Source of the DNA: Tetracladium setigerum
Taxonomy: Eukaryota > Ascomycota > Leotiomycetes > Helotiales
Assembly: GCA_031472005.1 (NCBI GenBank)
Contig: PZJY01000005.1
Coordinates: 248,001-312,000, forward strand
Direction: 5' to 3'
Length of the DNA: 64,000 nucleotides
This document shows, one piece after another, positions 1-11,540 of the stretch; the stretch's first letter is position 1, and each line of letters starts with the position of its first letter. A program made the translations under genes and the position numbers. A model generated the notes under the pieces. It was not told the DNA's origin and made no database searches. It was given only the letters and a program-made list of their open reading frames with translations.

Positions 1-127
1 TTAAGCGAGTTTGGAAGGCGGGAATTTTGCGAACCACGAAAAAAACAAAACAATTGTGAAATAAAATCTCAACAAAACAAATGCAAAAAAAAGTGGATGG
101 AACGAGTTGGGATTTAACCAACACATT

Positions 128-245
128 CTGAATGCTTGAATGTTGGATTCGAACCAACGCATATAATTAAAAGAGCCCCCATAGAACACGATAGTAATTT
201 CCCTTTTATCGGTTTATAAGTCAGCGCCGTACCAACTAACAAGTG
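128..245 (-). pseudogene. tRNA-like remnant
   Basis: On the minus strand a perfect T arm is visible at about 129-145: a GTTGG stem, a TTCGAAT loop and a CCAAC stem. Further 5' there is a D-loop-like AGTTGGTA, then GCTGA followed by a CTTATAA loop, which is the anticodon loop of a tRNA-Ile(UAU). The 3' strand of the anticodon stem (TCAGC) is not found and the acceptor ends pair over only about four bases. About 60 nt lie between the anticodon-like loop and the T arm. I read it as a tRNA-derived or degenerate sequence; an intron-bearing tRNA is less likely. Confidence 0.25.
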
Positions 246-1031
246 TAGATGATAGGGTCTTGACCACTACTATTACGCCAAAGCGTCTGAATTTTGTTCA
301 CAGGCCGGCTTAAGATTATCTATATCCCTGTACCCAATTTTTACGTTAGCAAGCGAGAGTCAACATCCGTGGGCCCCACTCTTTTGTCTACGACGACGAC
401 ATCAAAGGTGAATCGGCAGCGACTACAACATGGCAGACACTTCGGGTTTGATTTCCTCGACGAGGAACGAATCTTACACGTGTGAGAACTCCTCCAGTTC
501 ACACTTCTCGCTTTATATGCTGCATTTGTATCTGTTCACGAAAGCGTAATTTTGTTTCTTCTAAGCAGAATGTAGCGAATTACTTCTCAACTAGTCGAAG
601 CAACGATCTCGGATGTTATCATGTCGTTGAAAATTCTTTCTGCCCCAACTTTGACTTGTAGAAAACATGATATTTAGCTTCGCTATGTCCTTTTTTTCAA
701 AATTTGAATGTATGGGGGGAGTGAAACAAGTGAAGATGTCTGAGGAGGGTGCTCCTCGACAACACCTCACTTCACCTGTACAACAACACTTGACTTCATT
801 TCAACAACACTTCACGTCAAAAATACCTTCTCGTCATCTTCCATCTGAATAGACGCGACTTCGCGCTAGCTCGCGACAAGACATATATATCCTCAGTCCT
901 TTTTCTCTTCCTTTCCTTTTCTTTTTCTTTACCACCAACAACAGAACCAGCTCCAGCAGACCAATCTCTTCAACTCCCTCTCAAGTCTCCGTCATCACTA
1001 CCACCACTCTATCACCACCACCACCGCCACC
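246..1031. other. 5' flank, no supported gene
   Basis: No convincing coding region. Around 755-825 there is a degenerate tandem repeat of a CAACAACACTTCAC-like unit. A TATA-like ACATATATATCC lies at about 880-893, followed by a pyrimidine-rich stretch at 899-930, which looks like the core promoter and leader of the gene that follows. Confidence 0.4.
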
Positions 1032-1840
1032 ATCGACTCCCCCTCTTCTCCTTCCGCCCCTGTCGCCCCAGCAGCAGCAGCAACAGAACCATTCCGTTTT
1101 CCCCAGGAAGACGCCTACAACAACTTCGATGGCGTCGAACTGATTCCAATCCGCGACCGCCGCCTCGAGCGCGTCGACATCACCGGGGTCAAGTTCCCCC
1201 AATACCAGAAGACAGTCTGTGGGTCCTGGTCAAATTCGTCGGCTTCATCCGTTTCATGCACGATTTGCAGCACAAGAACCGAAATCGCCTCCTCGACCGC
1301 CCAATTTCGGAAGCCTGCTGGATGCGCCTGGTCACCAAGCTCTACCATCTTTGGGACCCTCGACCAACCGCCACAACTATCGCGGAAGGCCCGACCAAGC
1401 GATCGCCAGCTCAACTGAAGTCGCAGGTTCTATATGAAGCTTTTGAGCAAGTACGATTATCTTTCTTTACTGGTAAACAAATTGTGTACTCACTGGTAAT
1501 TAACAGATGGAGAAGGAAGATGTTGCTTGGTACTGGGAGAAGAAGGCACAGCAGAATCCTGGATTAAATCTTACAGTGAGTTCCTTCCATATTGGTTCGA
1601 AGATCAGCAGCACTAACTCTATTGTTTACTATTTAGACAGCCACGGTTGCGATGACACCAGACGAGCTCTTGGATTACGAGATGTGGTTGCTGGGGAAGG
1701 AAGAGCTTCCAAACTCCGAACTTACAGAACTTGAGGAGGAGCTTCTTTCCCTTGTGGGAGAGAAAAAGGAAGGCGAGACTGAGGATAAAGGGAAGAGAGA
1801 TGGCGCTGCTGTGGAAGAGGACGCGATGGATCTTGATTAG
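1032..1840 (+). CDS. Unknown small acidic-tail protein, three exons, one frame break
   Basis: I do not recognise a family. Three exons are supported: up to 1450, 1507-1575 and 1637-1840. The GT-AG introns at 1451-1506 and 1576-1636 keep phase. The protein starts in an Ala/Pro/Ser-rich stretch. It continues through a charged region (DGVELIPIRDRR), a helix-like segment (FVGFIRFMHDL) and an aromatic WYWEKKA motif, and ends in a Glu/Asp-rich tail (DAMDLD). Exon 1 is coding in one frame up to a GGG at 1221-1223 and in another frame after it. Reading four G there joins the two parts (…KTVCGVLVKF…) and gives about 230 aa. No in-frame ATG is visible upstream; an ATC in CCACC context at 1032 is only a placeholder start. 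A model starting at ATG 1256 needs no repair but ignores the upstream coding signal. Confidence 0.55.
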
Positions 1841-3551
1841 AATAATGTCTGCTTGTTTTTTTGTTGTTCTTAATCTTTTCTTTTCTTTTCTTTTCACTAG
1901 AATTACACAATTCCGATCACATAGCGTAGAAATTAGAATCAAGCCTCATTCAAATCTCCAATTCAAACGAAGGAACAAGCCCTCCTTCCCCTTTCCCCCT
2001 TCCACTTCCCCCTCCCCCTTGGCCCTCTTTTCTTGCACTCTTTCTTTCAAAACGATTAGAAGTATAAATATTTCGCTGTTCTTTATTATAGCGCTTAACC
2101 TCAAGATATAATTACTTTATTCAAATAGTGGAAAGGTCAAAAAGTCGAAAAGTCGAAAAGTCGAAAGTCGACAGTCGAAAAATCCCCCCAAAAATCACAA
2201 AACATAAAAAAAAAGATGCGAAAAACGCACAAAATACCAAAGATGCGGCATGGAGACACATATTTATGAGGAAGGGTACACCAGATTCTGGTAATAGGTA
2301 GTTAGCAGTCACGATTATCAACAAAGCAAGAAAGACTTATTGTGAATTTAAAAGTTGGGGAAAAAAGTTGTATTTGCAATTATATTATCTTCCTCCTCGT
2401 CCTCTTCTCTTCTGATTGGGTGACAGATTTCATCATCGATCAGCCGCCCCCAAACAAAATTACAAATGCAAACACAACTATTTCTCCTCCTCATCCTCAT
2501 GGATTTCTCTCTCTCTCTCGCTCTCTCTGGAGTCTGAAACCATTTATCTCCCTCTCGCCCCCAAAAATTACCATCCAGGACTAATCATCCCCACCAGCCT
2601 GCCTGCGATGGTTTTCGGATCGATAGAAAGGAAGAAGAAAAATGAAGAAGCTCTTCTCTTCCCTTCTCTCTTCCCCTTCCCAAAATCGATCGAAAAAGAA
2701 TCTTAATACACATCATCGTGTCTGACGGGAATATCCCTTCCGTCAAATCCTCATGCAAGGTGAATAATCCCCATAAATGCATGCATGCAATGATTTCCCC
2801 CAAGAGCTGTGTGCAAAAAAAAATGAAGCGCTCATATCGTCTGATGGTTCGGCCGTTTCTGAAAAAGGAGAAGCAAAAAAAAAAAACCACGCCAAATCGA
2901 ATCATCAAGCCTCCCAGAAGACAAAACCCCAAGGAAAACCATAAACTCAGCAAAAGAGGAATGCTCCCAGGAAGAAGTGAAAGGAAAACAAGACTCCATG
3001 AAAAAAAGAAGCCCCTCCCAGTTCATCAAAAGTTGTGTGCGGAAAGAAAAGCCAGTTTCCCAGAAGACAAATAGGCCCGCTACCAAAGTGGTGGACGCAA
3101 AGGTATAAAAAGAACAGCACCGCTGTGAGGGCGAATTCCGTCAGAAGTAGAAGAGAAAAAAAAATGGGCAGTAACCGGTCCCGCCAAGCCCAAAGAAAAT
3201 AAAGAAAAATTGAAAGAGAGTTGTAATGAGCGGTGTGTGGTATGTGTGTGTGGTGTTTCGTCCATGTTGTTGACGATCTATGCATGCTTTCCCAAATCCA
3301 ATAATGCAAGCGCAGCGCGAGCCACTTTTGAGGTTCCTTTCTGTATGTGATAATCCCATTCCTGATCCGTCTGATGATACGCCTGAAAAAGGAAAATAAG
3401 GAACAAATGAGAAGTATATGAGCTGGCAATGAGCCATCCAAAAGAAGTGTATGGGTACAACTGGTAGCGATGGTGGAAGATCGCATGAGAAAAGAAGTCG
3501 GACTTTTGGTACAATAGTTGAAGGGTGGAGGAAGGTGTGGTCAATGAGTAT
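1841..3551. other. Intergenic, low-complexity, 3' regions of converging genes
   Basis: The unknown gene (+) and the phospholipase C gene (-) converge here. I see no gene. It is rich in C/T runs, A runs and pyrimidine repeats such as TCTCTCTC near 2507-2525. A short tandem array of a GTCGAAAA-like unit lies at about 2135-2180. Confidence 0.5.
2133..2185. repeat. Tandem repeat of GTCGAAAA-like unit
   Basis: About five to six copies of an 8-9 bp unit (AAAGTCGAA / AGTCGAAAA) with minor variation lie in the 3' flank between two converging genes. Confidence 0.7.
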
Positions 3552-6500
3552 TTATGAGTGACCGCTGTCGACAGATGTCTTGGGTGATAATGCAGTGCGA
3601 TTCCATACTGTACGCCCAATGCTTTTAAGGACACCAACGCTGTGGGCCTGAGGTCCGTTGACGTAGATGCTTGTTGCAGGCTCGATCTTGATGCGACAGA
3701 AGAGGGTCGAGAAGAGGAATTGGTCGCCATTGTTATCATGAAGCGGAAGAGTACGGTATCCTTGCTTCAGACTTCCCAACTTGGCAGTGTAGGTAGCAAG
3801 AGGTGGTCCACGATCACTGTAGTTGTTCCCATCGGTTGAGCATCTGACGGTGAATCGAACAAAGACTAGCTCAGGATACTTGGTCGTAAGGTCAAAGTTG
3901 AACTTCTTGTCGAAGACTGGGTTGAAGCCATTCTCTTGGACAATTTGAGTGCGTCGGCGATGTGGTGCACCAAGACCTGATCCATCCTTGCCTGACGCAT
4001 CAAGGCCTCCAACGCCAACCACACCCTTGTTGTCTTTGGTCTTGTCATCAGCGTGATAAACCTCGACCTCAATGTACGGATCGACGCTTCGATGGGCGCC
4101 AAGACCCTTAGGCCTCATGAGTTGTTGGGCGGAGATGACATCAATTGAGAAGTTGACATTCTTGCGCTCCCGCTTGATGTGACCAATACCAGCTTCCTCG
4201 GGGACATTTGGCATCATCTTGATCTCCCTAAGTTCACTGGGCTTCAGCACGTAACCTGACTGATCAGTCCCGGAAGCGAACATTGCATCGTTTATCTGCA
4301 TGCCAAGATCGTATGTCTGCCAGTTGAGAGCGACCATTTGGACGCCTCGTCGCCAGTACTTGAGAGGGTCGAAGTTAGTCGACGAGACACGCCATCCATT
4401 GGGGTAGATTCGCATTAAATGACGCATGTTGTGTCTGGCGATTGCGCGCTTGTCTTCCTGGGTCTTGGAGTTTTTGTCAAAAGTAGCTTCCATGAACGAG
4501 TAGATGTGATTGTAGGTTTTGCTGTCTGGGTTATCGAAGCCATGGAACTTGAGACCTGCACTGTAAACTCCAAGCTCACCAAGAACCTTGATAATATTGC
4601 TGGTCTTATGCTTGCGATTTGTACGGATATCGTCAGCTAGGCTTTCGCTGTCACTAGGGCTGCTGCTGCTGAGGCTGTCGAGGCCTTCGCTTCCGGAATA
4701 CTTGGCGTAGTTGTGATTGACAAATCGACCGGTTCTAGGGTAACCACTTGCAGGGAGAAGTCCGGCAGAGACTGTGGAGGTGTCGAGCTGTGTTGGTCTC
4801 ATGTATGGGGAGCTCAAACTACTGCCACGCTTCCTTCCAGTTGGGAGTTCTGGGAGGATAGGGTCGTCAAAGGTTCGAGGTTTCTTGACCTTGATCAAAA
4901 TCCGATTGAGCAATTGAGAAGGAGAAGGAAGTTGCTCAACCGAGGGATCGAGAGGTGCGGTGACCAACTTTTCTCCACAGGTCTCTTTGATGATCTCTGC
5001 CATCAAAGCCTGTTGTTGAGGATTGCAATGAACCTCCAGTGATACCAAGAGCGGGTACGGAGACTTGACAAAAGCGTATTTACTGATAGTTGACATGACA
5101 TCCGCAAATGAGACCGAGCTTGTGAGGGTTCTTCCGTGCATAACGACTGGCTGTCCGTCACGACCGTTCCAGCAATCGACCTCGACACATCGGCAGCCGT
5201 GGTTGAGAGCAGAGACATAAGCCTCCACACTTGAGTGCCCGGCCACCTGGCGGCCAAGAAGGTACGTGTTGTGAGAGCTGGAGATGAAGTATTCGTTCAA
5301 TGGCCGATCAAGGGAATATTCTGCGGGCTGGTTGTGCATTGGGAGATTGAAGGTTGAGATGAGAAAGCTAGCGAGGGAAGATTCGTTCATGTAAAGAACA
5401 TCACCTTCCTCAGTCTCTGGAAGTTCCTTTGGCTTTGGTCGACGCACGAATTTTGCGAAGACACCCTCCCAGTGAGCTCGGTCTGCGTCGACATCCTCAT
5501 GTTGGACATCTCTGAGAAATTGGAAGAAGTCCTCAATCGTTAGACCCTTCTCCACATCTGAAGCGAGCTCACGGTAGATGGCACGAACATCCTCTCGTTT
5601 CTTCATCAGCCGAACAAATTCCTGGAAACCAGCAAATGTGAGCAGCCCGAATTGCGAGACATCCGCCATGTCAAAGCGAGACCGAATGTAGTTGGATGAG
5701 CCGTGGATGTGCAGGGACCGACAAAGGCGTTCTACCCTATAATATCGATCATCTCATCTCCCTCCACGTGAGGCTTGTCTTGGAATTGGCGGTTCATCTC
5801 GCTACGCCAGTAGGATTTAATTGCCTTGTCATGGAAGGATGAGAGAGAGGCCATTAAATCTTGACGATGCTTTGAAATGGCGTCCAGGGTAGAGGTCCAC
5901 AGGTCGAATGTCTGCTCATCGTTTGCAATCAGGTGCATTGCTTTGGTGGCTTTGGCCTTTGACTTGTCTGGAACGACGTAGATGATAGTGAAAAATCTTG
6001 ACTCATCATGGGCGGATACTCCAAATTCCTCGCGGTAATTTCGAGCATCTTGACCCACTCTGATGTCCTTAATGTCATCAATATAGAATGACTTGGAGGG
6101 TCGATTTCTGTCCCAAGAGACCTTGGCTGCTTCGTTCTCGAGGACAAAGGTGAGAACCTTTCGCTTCTTCTTTGTGACCTTGATCATTGTTGTGCCCTGG
6201 AGGAGGATGGAAGGGATGACTGGGCCTGGGCCAGGAGAGGAAGGGGAGGCATTCGCGGAGCCATTGAGGGTGGTGGTGGTGGAGGAAAAGTGACTCGGCG
6301 CATCCAGACTGAGAAGGGAGATTGGCTCTTCCCGGTAGTCGTAGTAGAGGTCTTCGTCAGAGTCTGAGAACATGGCACCCCGTCCTCCTTCGGGGGCTGT
6401 ATTTGTGCTGTCGCTTCGCCGCCTCATTATGACGGGACCACTGCTATGGTCTCTATTCATGGCGGTATTCGAGGATTGACGGCGACGACCAGCAAATTGT

Positions 6501-7021
6501 GAAGCCCGGTTTGATAACCTCCTCATCAAGCCTGGGGACTTGCTCATGGCAACTGCTTCGCTCATGGCAGTTTGACTGGACTTTCGCGAGACGACAATGG
6601 ATTCGGGAAGTTCGAAGGGAGGTAGAGAGGAGGGAAAGTCGGACGCGCGACCGCGAGGTCCATCTGGTGAAGCTTGCACCGAGGAATTGTTCGTCATTAT
6701 TTGCGTCGTCTCGGGGAACATGATGGGCGAAGCTTGTATGGAGCTCGAGGTGGTTACCGAGGAGAGGCTGATCGCGGACGCGGGGACGGAGGTATATGAG
6801 GGCGCGGAGGTAAAAGAAGTTTGCACATAGCTAGGTTTCGTGCGGGGGATGGCGGTTGAAGAGGATCGTAGAGGTTTAGAGAGTGTGGAAGAGGAGGAGG
6901 AGGAAGATCGTTCGGAGGGAGTTGTTGTTGCCGACATCGTGGAGGGGGATTCCTGCATCATGCTCTCTCTCGCAGTAGCAGCAGTCGCAGTCGCGGATTG
7001 CCCAATGGCGCGACCTTGCAT
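3552..7021 (-). CDS. Phosphoinositide-specific phospholipase C, delta type
   Basis: This enzyme cleaves PIP2 to diacylglycerol and IP3 at the plasma membrane. Seen in order are a Ser/Thr-rich disordered N-terminus (about 1-270), a PH-like domain (about 275-395) and an EF-hand-like linker (about 400-560). The catalytic X box (about 565-710) has SSSHNTYL, VEVDCW, MHGRTLT and SLEVHC, and it contains the two catalytic histidines and the acidic calcium ligands of the family. The Y box (about 810-925) has YPNGWRV and MVALNWQT. A C2 domain (about 955-1110) completes the delta-type order. The reading frame is broken once at a CCC (plus strand 5735-5737, GGG in the gene) just after the PH domain. The first part stops at TAG and the rest continues in the -1 frame. 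One extra G gives IIGVERLCRSLH, the expected EF-hand start, and a 1156-aa protein. No intron can explain the break because no AG acceptor lies between. Confidence 0.93.
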
Positions 7022-9469
7022 GCAGGCCGGTAGATGAAGAGGGGTCGAGGCTTATGGGAAAGACAGGCTTTGGGTGATTGAAGGCATGTCGTCTCTAGAT
7101 TGCCAGCGAAGAGGGTGCGAGGGGGTGGTTGGCCGATGCGTCAGCAGATGCTTTTTTGTCGAGGGATTGATTGCTTGAAGGAGTGTTTATTTGGGCGAGT
7201 GTTGCATTCGATCGCAGCTTCGGCTTCAGGGTGAATTGGAAATGCACAAGGCTTCTTTGGTTCGTGGGGGTAGTTTATCCTATCCAGGCCTGCGGATGTT
7301 TGGTGGTTTTTCTTCGCTTCTCTCTCTCGTGCTGTCTTCGAGGAAGCCAGGGATGACGGAATATGCGAGCGGGCGCAAGAGCAACAACAAGTTTTTAAGT
7401 TTGCGACGAAGAGGATTGCCGGAGGAGGTGAAGGAAAGTGCGAGTTCCAAAGTCCAGTTGGAAGTCAATTAAGTAGTCGACGGCGAAGGTGAAAGGTAGG
7501 TCGGTGGTCGCAGGTTTGTGGGGGAGAGAGGTGTTGTAGTAGTAGTCGAGTAGTTGTAGGGGGGACAACAAAAGCGTCGAAATAAAGGGAGGAGACGACC
7601 GTTTTTTTGTTCGCCGGACCCGGGAATGGGAGCACAATAAATTTGGTGTGTGGATTTGCCTTGTGCTGCTGGGGGTTCGCTGGGCTGGCGGGTCCCGTCT
7701 GGCTGTTTGTTGCTCCTTTGGGCGGGCGGTGGAAGGATGAGCAGAGAAAAGAGAGTTCGGCCGGCGTGGGTGATGCCTGCACGCACTGCTGGGGGAGGGC
7801 GGATGGCAAAGGCAAAAAAAGGTAAAATTAGACTCGTAATTTAGGAGTCAAAATAGACTTGCTTGTTGCTGAGGTGGCTGCTGTCTATGTGTTGCCGCGT
7901 GGGAGGGATGAGAGGTGGTGGTGGTGGTGAGAACTCCTTTTGATATATGCAAAGATATATATATGGAAATGGGTGATATATGTACACATATATATATTGA
8001 CTCCTTCAGGCACAACGAATTGCTGCTACCGGGATATGGATTGGCCCGTCGTCCGTAGGATAGGAAGAGTGACAGTACAGTAGTACGAGTAGACGGATTC
8101 GGAAGAGCAAGCAGCAGAGGCAGGATGAGTATGTGTTATGTGTTATGTGTGTTGTGCAGAAGAACAGCACCGCCGTTTCTTGTCGGTGTTTCGCGGTGAT
8201 GGGGAAGTGCGATCCAAGTATATTGGCACGTCAGAGACCAAACGCAAGTGAACAAAAAAGAGGAACCAGCACCAGGACAGAAGTGCAGCAGAGCGCAGAA
8301 GAACGGATGTTCGGGCGGATCACTCGACCTTTTTCTTGCGAAGCAGCTTTGTCACAGGAATATTGGCCGTGTTTTGTCGTCTGCTTGCAGCAAAAGGTGC
8401 TTGGAAATATGTAGTAGTGATGGGGTGGTGAAGGGTGGACGTGGTGTTGGCCAACACAAGCGAGAAATGTGAATGGGGTCAACAAATAGAGTCCTGAGAA
8501 TGGAAATCTTTGCTTTTTTCGTCGTCGCTGCCGGCTCAATATCGGATCAACGCGTGAGTAGACAGAACAGAAGAATGATGATCGAGGTGCGAGGGTGATC
8601 AATCAGTAGTATTGATATGATTGGGGAGGAGGAGGATCAAGACTGAATAATAATCAAGACAATATCCGAGGATGAGCGAGCAGCAGCAGTATGCGCGGCG
8701 GAGGAGTCGTCGTCCTGTACGAACTTGGAAGTTGCAGGAGCAGTAGCTGTTGACTTCGCGCTCGCTTGTTTATTATAGAAGAGAAAGAAGAAGCTGGAGA
8801 AGTAGTAGTACTCCGTAGTAGGTAGTCAGACCAGACGCAAGACTAGAGTGAAATCATAATAATAATAATAATGTCGGCATCTCATCTTGGGCACACAATT
8901 GGCAGCCTCCGTCGTTCCATACAGTAGCCTGCATTTTCACCGCTCACACTCTGCTGTTCTTCTGCTTGCAGGCTGTCAGGCGTTTAGATTGACATATTTG
9001 GAGCAGCGTTGGTGGTCTCGTGAACACTTCGACCGACAGGGGGAAGGACGAAGGAGGAGCCCATCACCTCTAATCAGCTCAGATACGATGACCTCTTGCC
9101 TTCTCACTTGCTGCGCTGGCAAGGAGGAGGACGAAGAATGGGCCTGCGTCCCCCAATGATTTGGTCCTTCTTTCGGCCTTCGTCTTCTCTGCATCTCACC
9201 GCTCACAGCAAAAACAATACTGGGCTGCCACAGAAAAAGGTCATAGTCAGTCATAGTCATAGTACTAGACCAGCCAGACAGTCAGGCCACCGCCATCCAG
9301 CAGCGCGGCAACGGAAGGGATACACGTTGCCTGAAAAGAAAAAGGAGCTCCTTTTCCCACAAGCTGGTACTCCATCCCCAAGCCGTTGGAGAATGGTTCC
9401 GAGGCGGTTTGACGTTGCGCAACTACTAGCAGGAGTAGTAGTAGTGAGCTCGTCCTCCTCATCTCTCTC

Positions 9470-9528
9470 CCTTTTTTTCTGCCCTTTTTCTGCCCTTTTT
9501 CTGCCCTTTTTCTGCCCCCTTTCTGGCA
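9470..9528. repeat. Tandem repeat, CTTTTTCTGCC unit
   Basis: Four to five nearly identical 11-bp units (CTTTTTCTGCC) lie head to tail, followed by a diverged copy. Confidence 0.85.
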
Positions 9529-10054
9529 CTAGTCCCATCGACACACAACAGCAATAGCAGCACGTCGCAAAGCGAGCGAGCTTGGCTTGCTCACAGGCCT
9601 GTCAAGGTAAAGCGCGTCATCGCAACAAGGATAGAGCTGCCCAGAGATGTTTCACACTCTCTTGCATGGCATGCATGGGGGTCAAATGGATCCATCTCAC
9701 CCATTATTCCCAATCGACGAACCTGAGAGAGCTCTTATCGCCCTACCTGTACAGGGTCTGTATGGGACAAGGATGCCGTGGAAGGCGGAGATGGAAGCAA
9801 CGGAAGAACACGGTGGCGGGGCGAGATTACTTTATTCCAAGATTTCAATCTTTCTTTCATCAAGAATATGAAGGAATGAATGAACGCAATGATTTCACTC
9901 ATCATTTCAGAGCGGCACCACAAAGGAGAGTTAGTGGAGAGAGATCGCCCGTCCCTGATCATCCTGCCAGCGAGGCTTGCTTTGCGAGGCTTGCTCAACT
10001 TTGTGCAGGAAAGATTGGATCGATGACAGGTCCTTTAATAATTCACGAAAGTTT

Positions 10055-10172
10055 GGACTTTAGAGTTCAAAGAATTCCAGAGAGTCCAGAGGTCAAGAGG
10101 TCAAGAGGTCCAGAGAGTCCCAGTCATAATCGTCCTTTTCAGAGTTCAGAGAGTTGAAAGAGTTCAAGAATA
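10055..10172. repeat. Degenerate GAGTTCAGAGAGTCC repeats
   Basis: Repeated words AGAGTTCA, CCAGAGAGTCC and GAGGTCAA recur over about 115 bp. They look like a diverged minisatellite. Confidence 0.6.
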
Positions 10173-11455
10173 GACTTTCATGCCATGCGAATGCCCGACT
10201 ACTCGCTTGGCCTCATGTACAGCACACGATGGATGTAGAAATTACGACTTATGATTTACACCTCCGATATCGTACCAGGGTGACGACTGGCCAGAATGTA
10301 AGAGACTCCACCCACCTGCCCTGCTGCTGCACTGCTGCACTTGCTGCAAAGTGACTTACTTGACTTTACTCTCTTCGTATTCTCAAGATTCTATCTCGAC
10401 GACAACGGACGACGACGACCACGACGACCACGACCAACGGCGGCCGGAAGATTTCTGAGTTGACCTCGGGTGCTCCACAGAAGAATGCAACGATCAGCAA
10501 TTCAGGCACATAGGGCCAGCTCAATCACCAATAGCATGGCCCTTCCCCCTCCCCTTTCCTTGAAATCCCCCCCTGCCAATCTCGCCTCCGTCCTCCTCAT
10601 CCCTCCCTTCCAAGTTCCCACAAAAGCAGCAGAGCACTTGTGAGTGTTCTCCGTACCTCGTCAGCCCTTTTATGACTTACTAAACCCCCTCTTTTTAACG
10701 TACGGATTTCCTACGGAGCCCAACCAGCACGCTACCAAACGGCACTACTGCAACGGACGGTCAACGTTCGACAAGTTCGCAGTAGTATCGTGAAGTAGTG
10801 GCTAAACCCAAGGGGTGTCTTGGGTAGTTGAAATAGTGGTCCGAGGTTCTTGGAAAGGAAAAGGGAATGCACATCGTACTCGGGGCTCGCAAGTTGATGT
10901 TACAGTCTGTATGCCTACTCCTTGTTTGTTTGCTAAGCGAGAAAGCGGCAGTCCGGATGTCTCCTGTAGGTATGTACTGTACTGTACTTACTACTGTTAC
11001 TATAATCTACCGTACCGTACCGTTTCCCTTGTCTCATGAATAATAGGTAATTATTAATATGGCTGCTTTCAGCAATAATTCTCACAAGCAAGCAACCAAG
11101 CACCAGGAAGAATGATGAATGTGCTGCACTGCGGGACTACTGCACATCCATACTAGATGGAGAGAAAGAAGGATTGCAAACGGGGGAGGGTAGCGTCGGT
11201 GACGCTCGGCACCAACAGCCATGAATTGAATCCATCACTGACCATCACTGGCCATCACCCATCTTTCCGTACCGCCTCATCCGGTTTGGCAACTTGGCAG
11301 CCTTCCTTCGCATGGCCCGCTGCTTTTGCAACTCCTCTGCCTGCGTCGGGGGGCGGCTGGGGGCTGGGAAGATCTTGTTGATATCCAAAACATCAAACAT
11401 CGCAAATCTCAACATCCCGGCGACTCACCACTGTGCTGGGAATTCCGGTGCGCGC

Positions 11456-11540
11456 CCACGCCGCACCACCACCACCACCACACGTACCATCCACCACCCA
11501 CCACCACACAAACATCCCTCCCTCCCTCCCTCCCTCCCAG
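11456..11540. repeat. Compound microsatellite (ACC)n and (CCCT)n
   Basis: A CACCACCACC run is followed by CATCCACCACCCACC and then by about five CCCT units (TCCCTCCCTCCC). Confidence 0.85.

Noticed and set aside
5670..5731. Intron between the two phospholipase C frames
   Set aside because: A GT donor exists, but there is no AG acceptor before the conserved EF-hand codons; a missing base explains it fully.
9582..10157. 191-codon plus-strand open frame
   Set aside because: Composition follows a degenerate nucleotide repeat, there is no domain, splice structure or typical codon pattern, and the opposite strand is also open.
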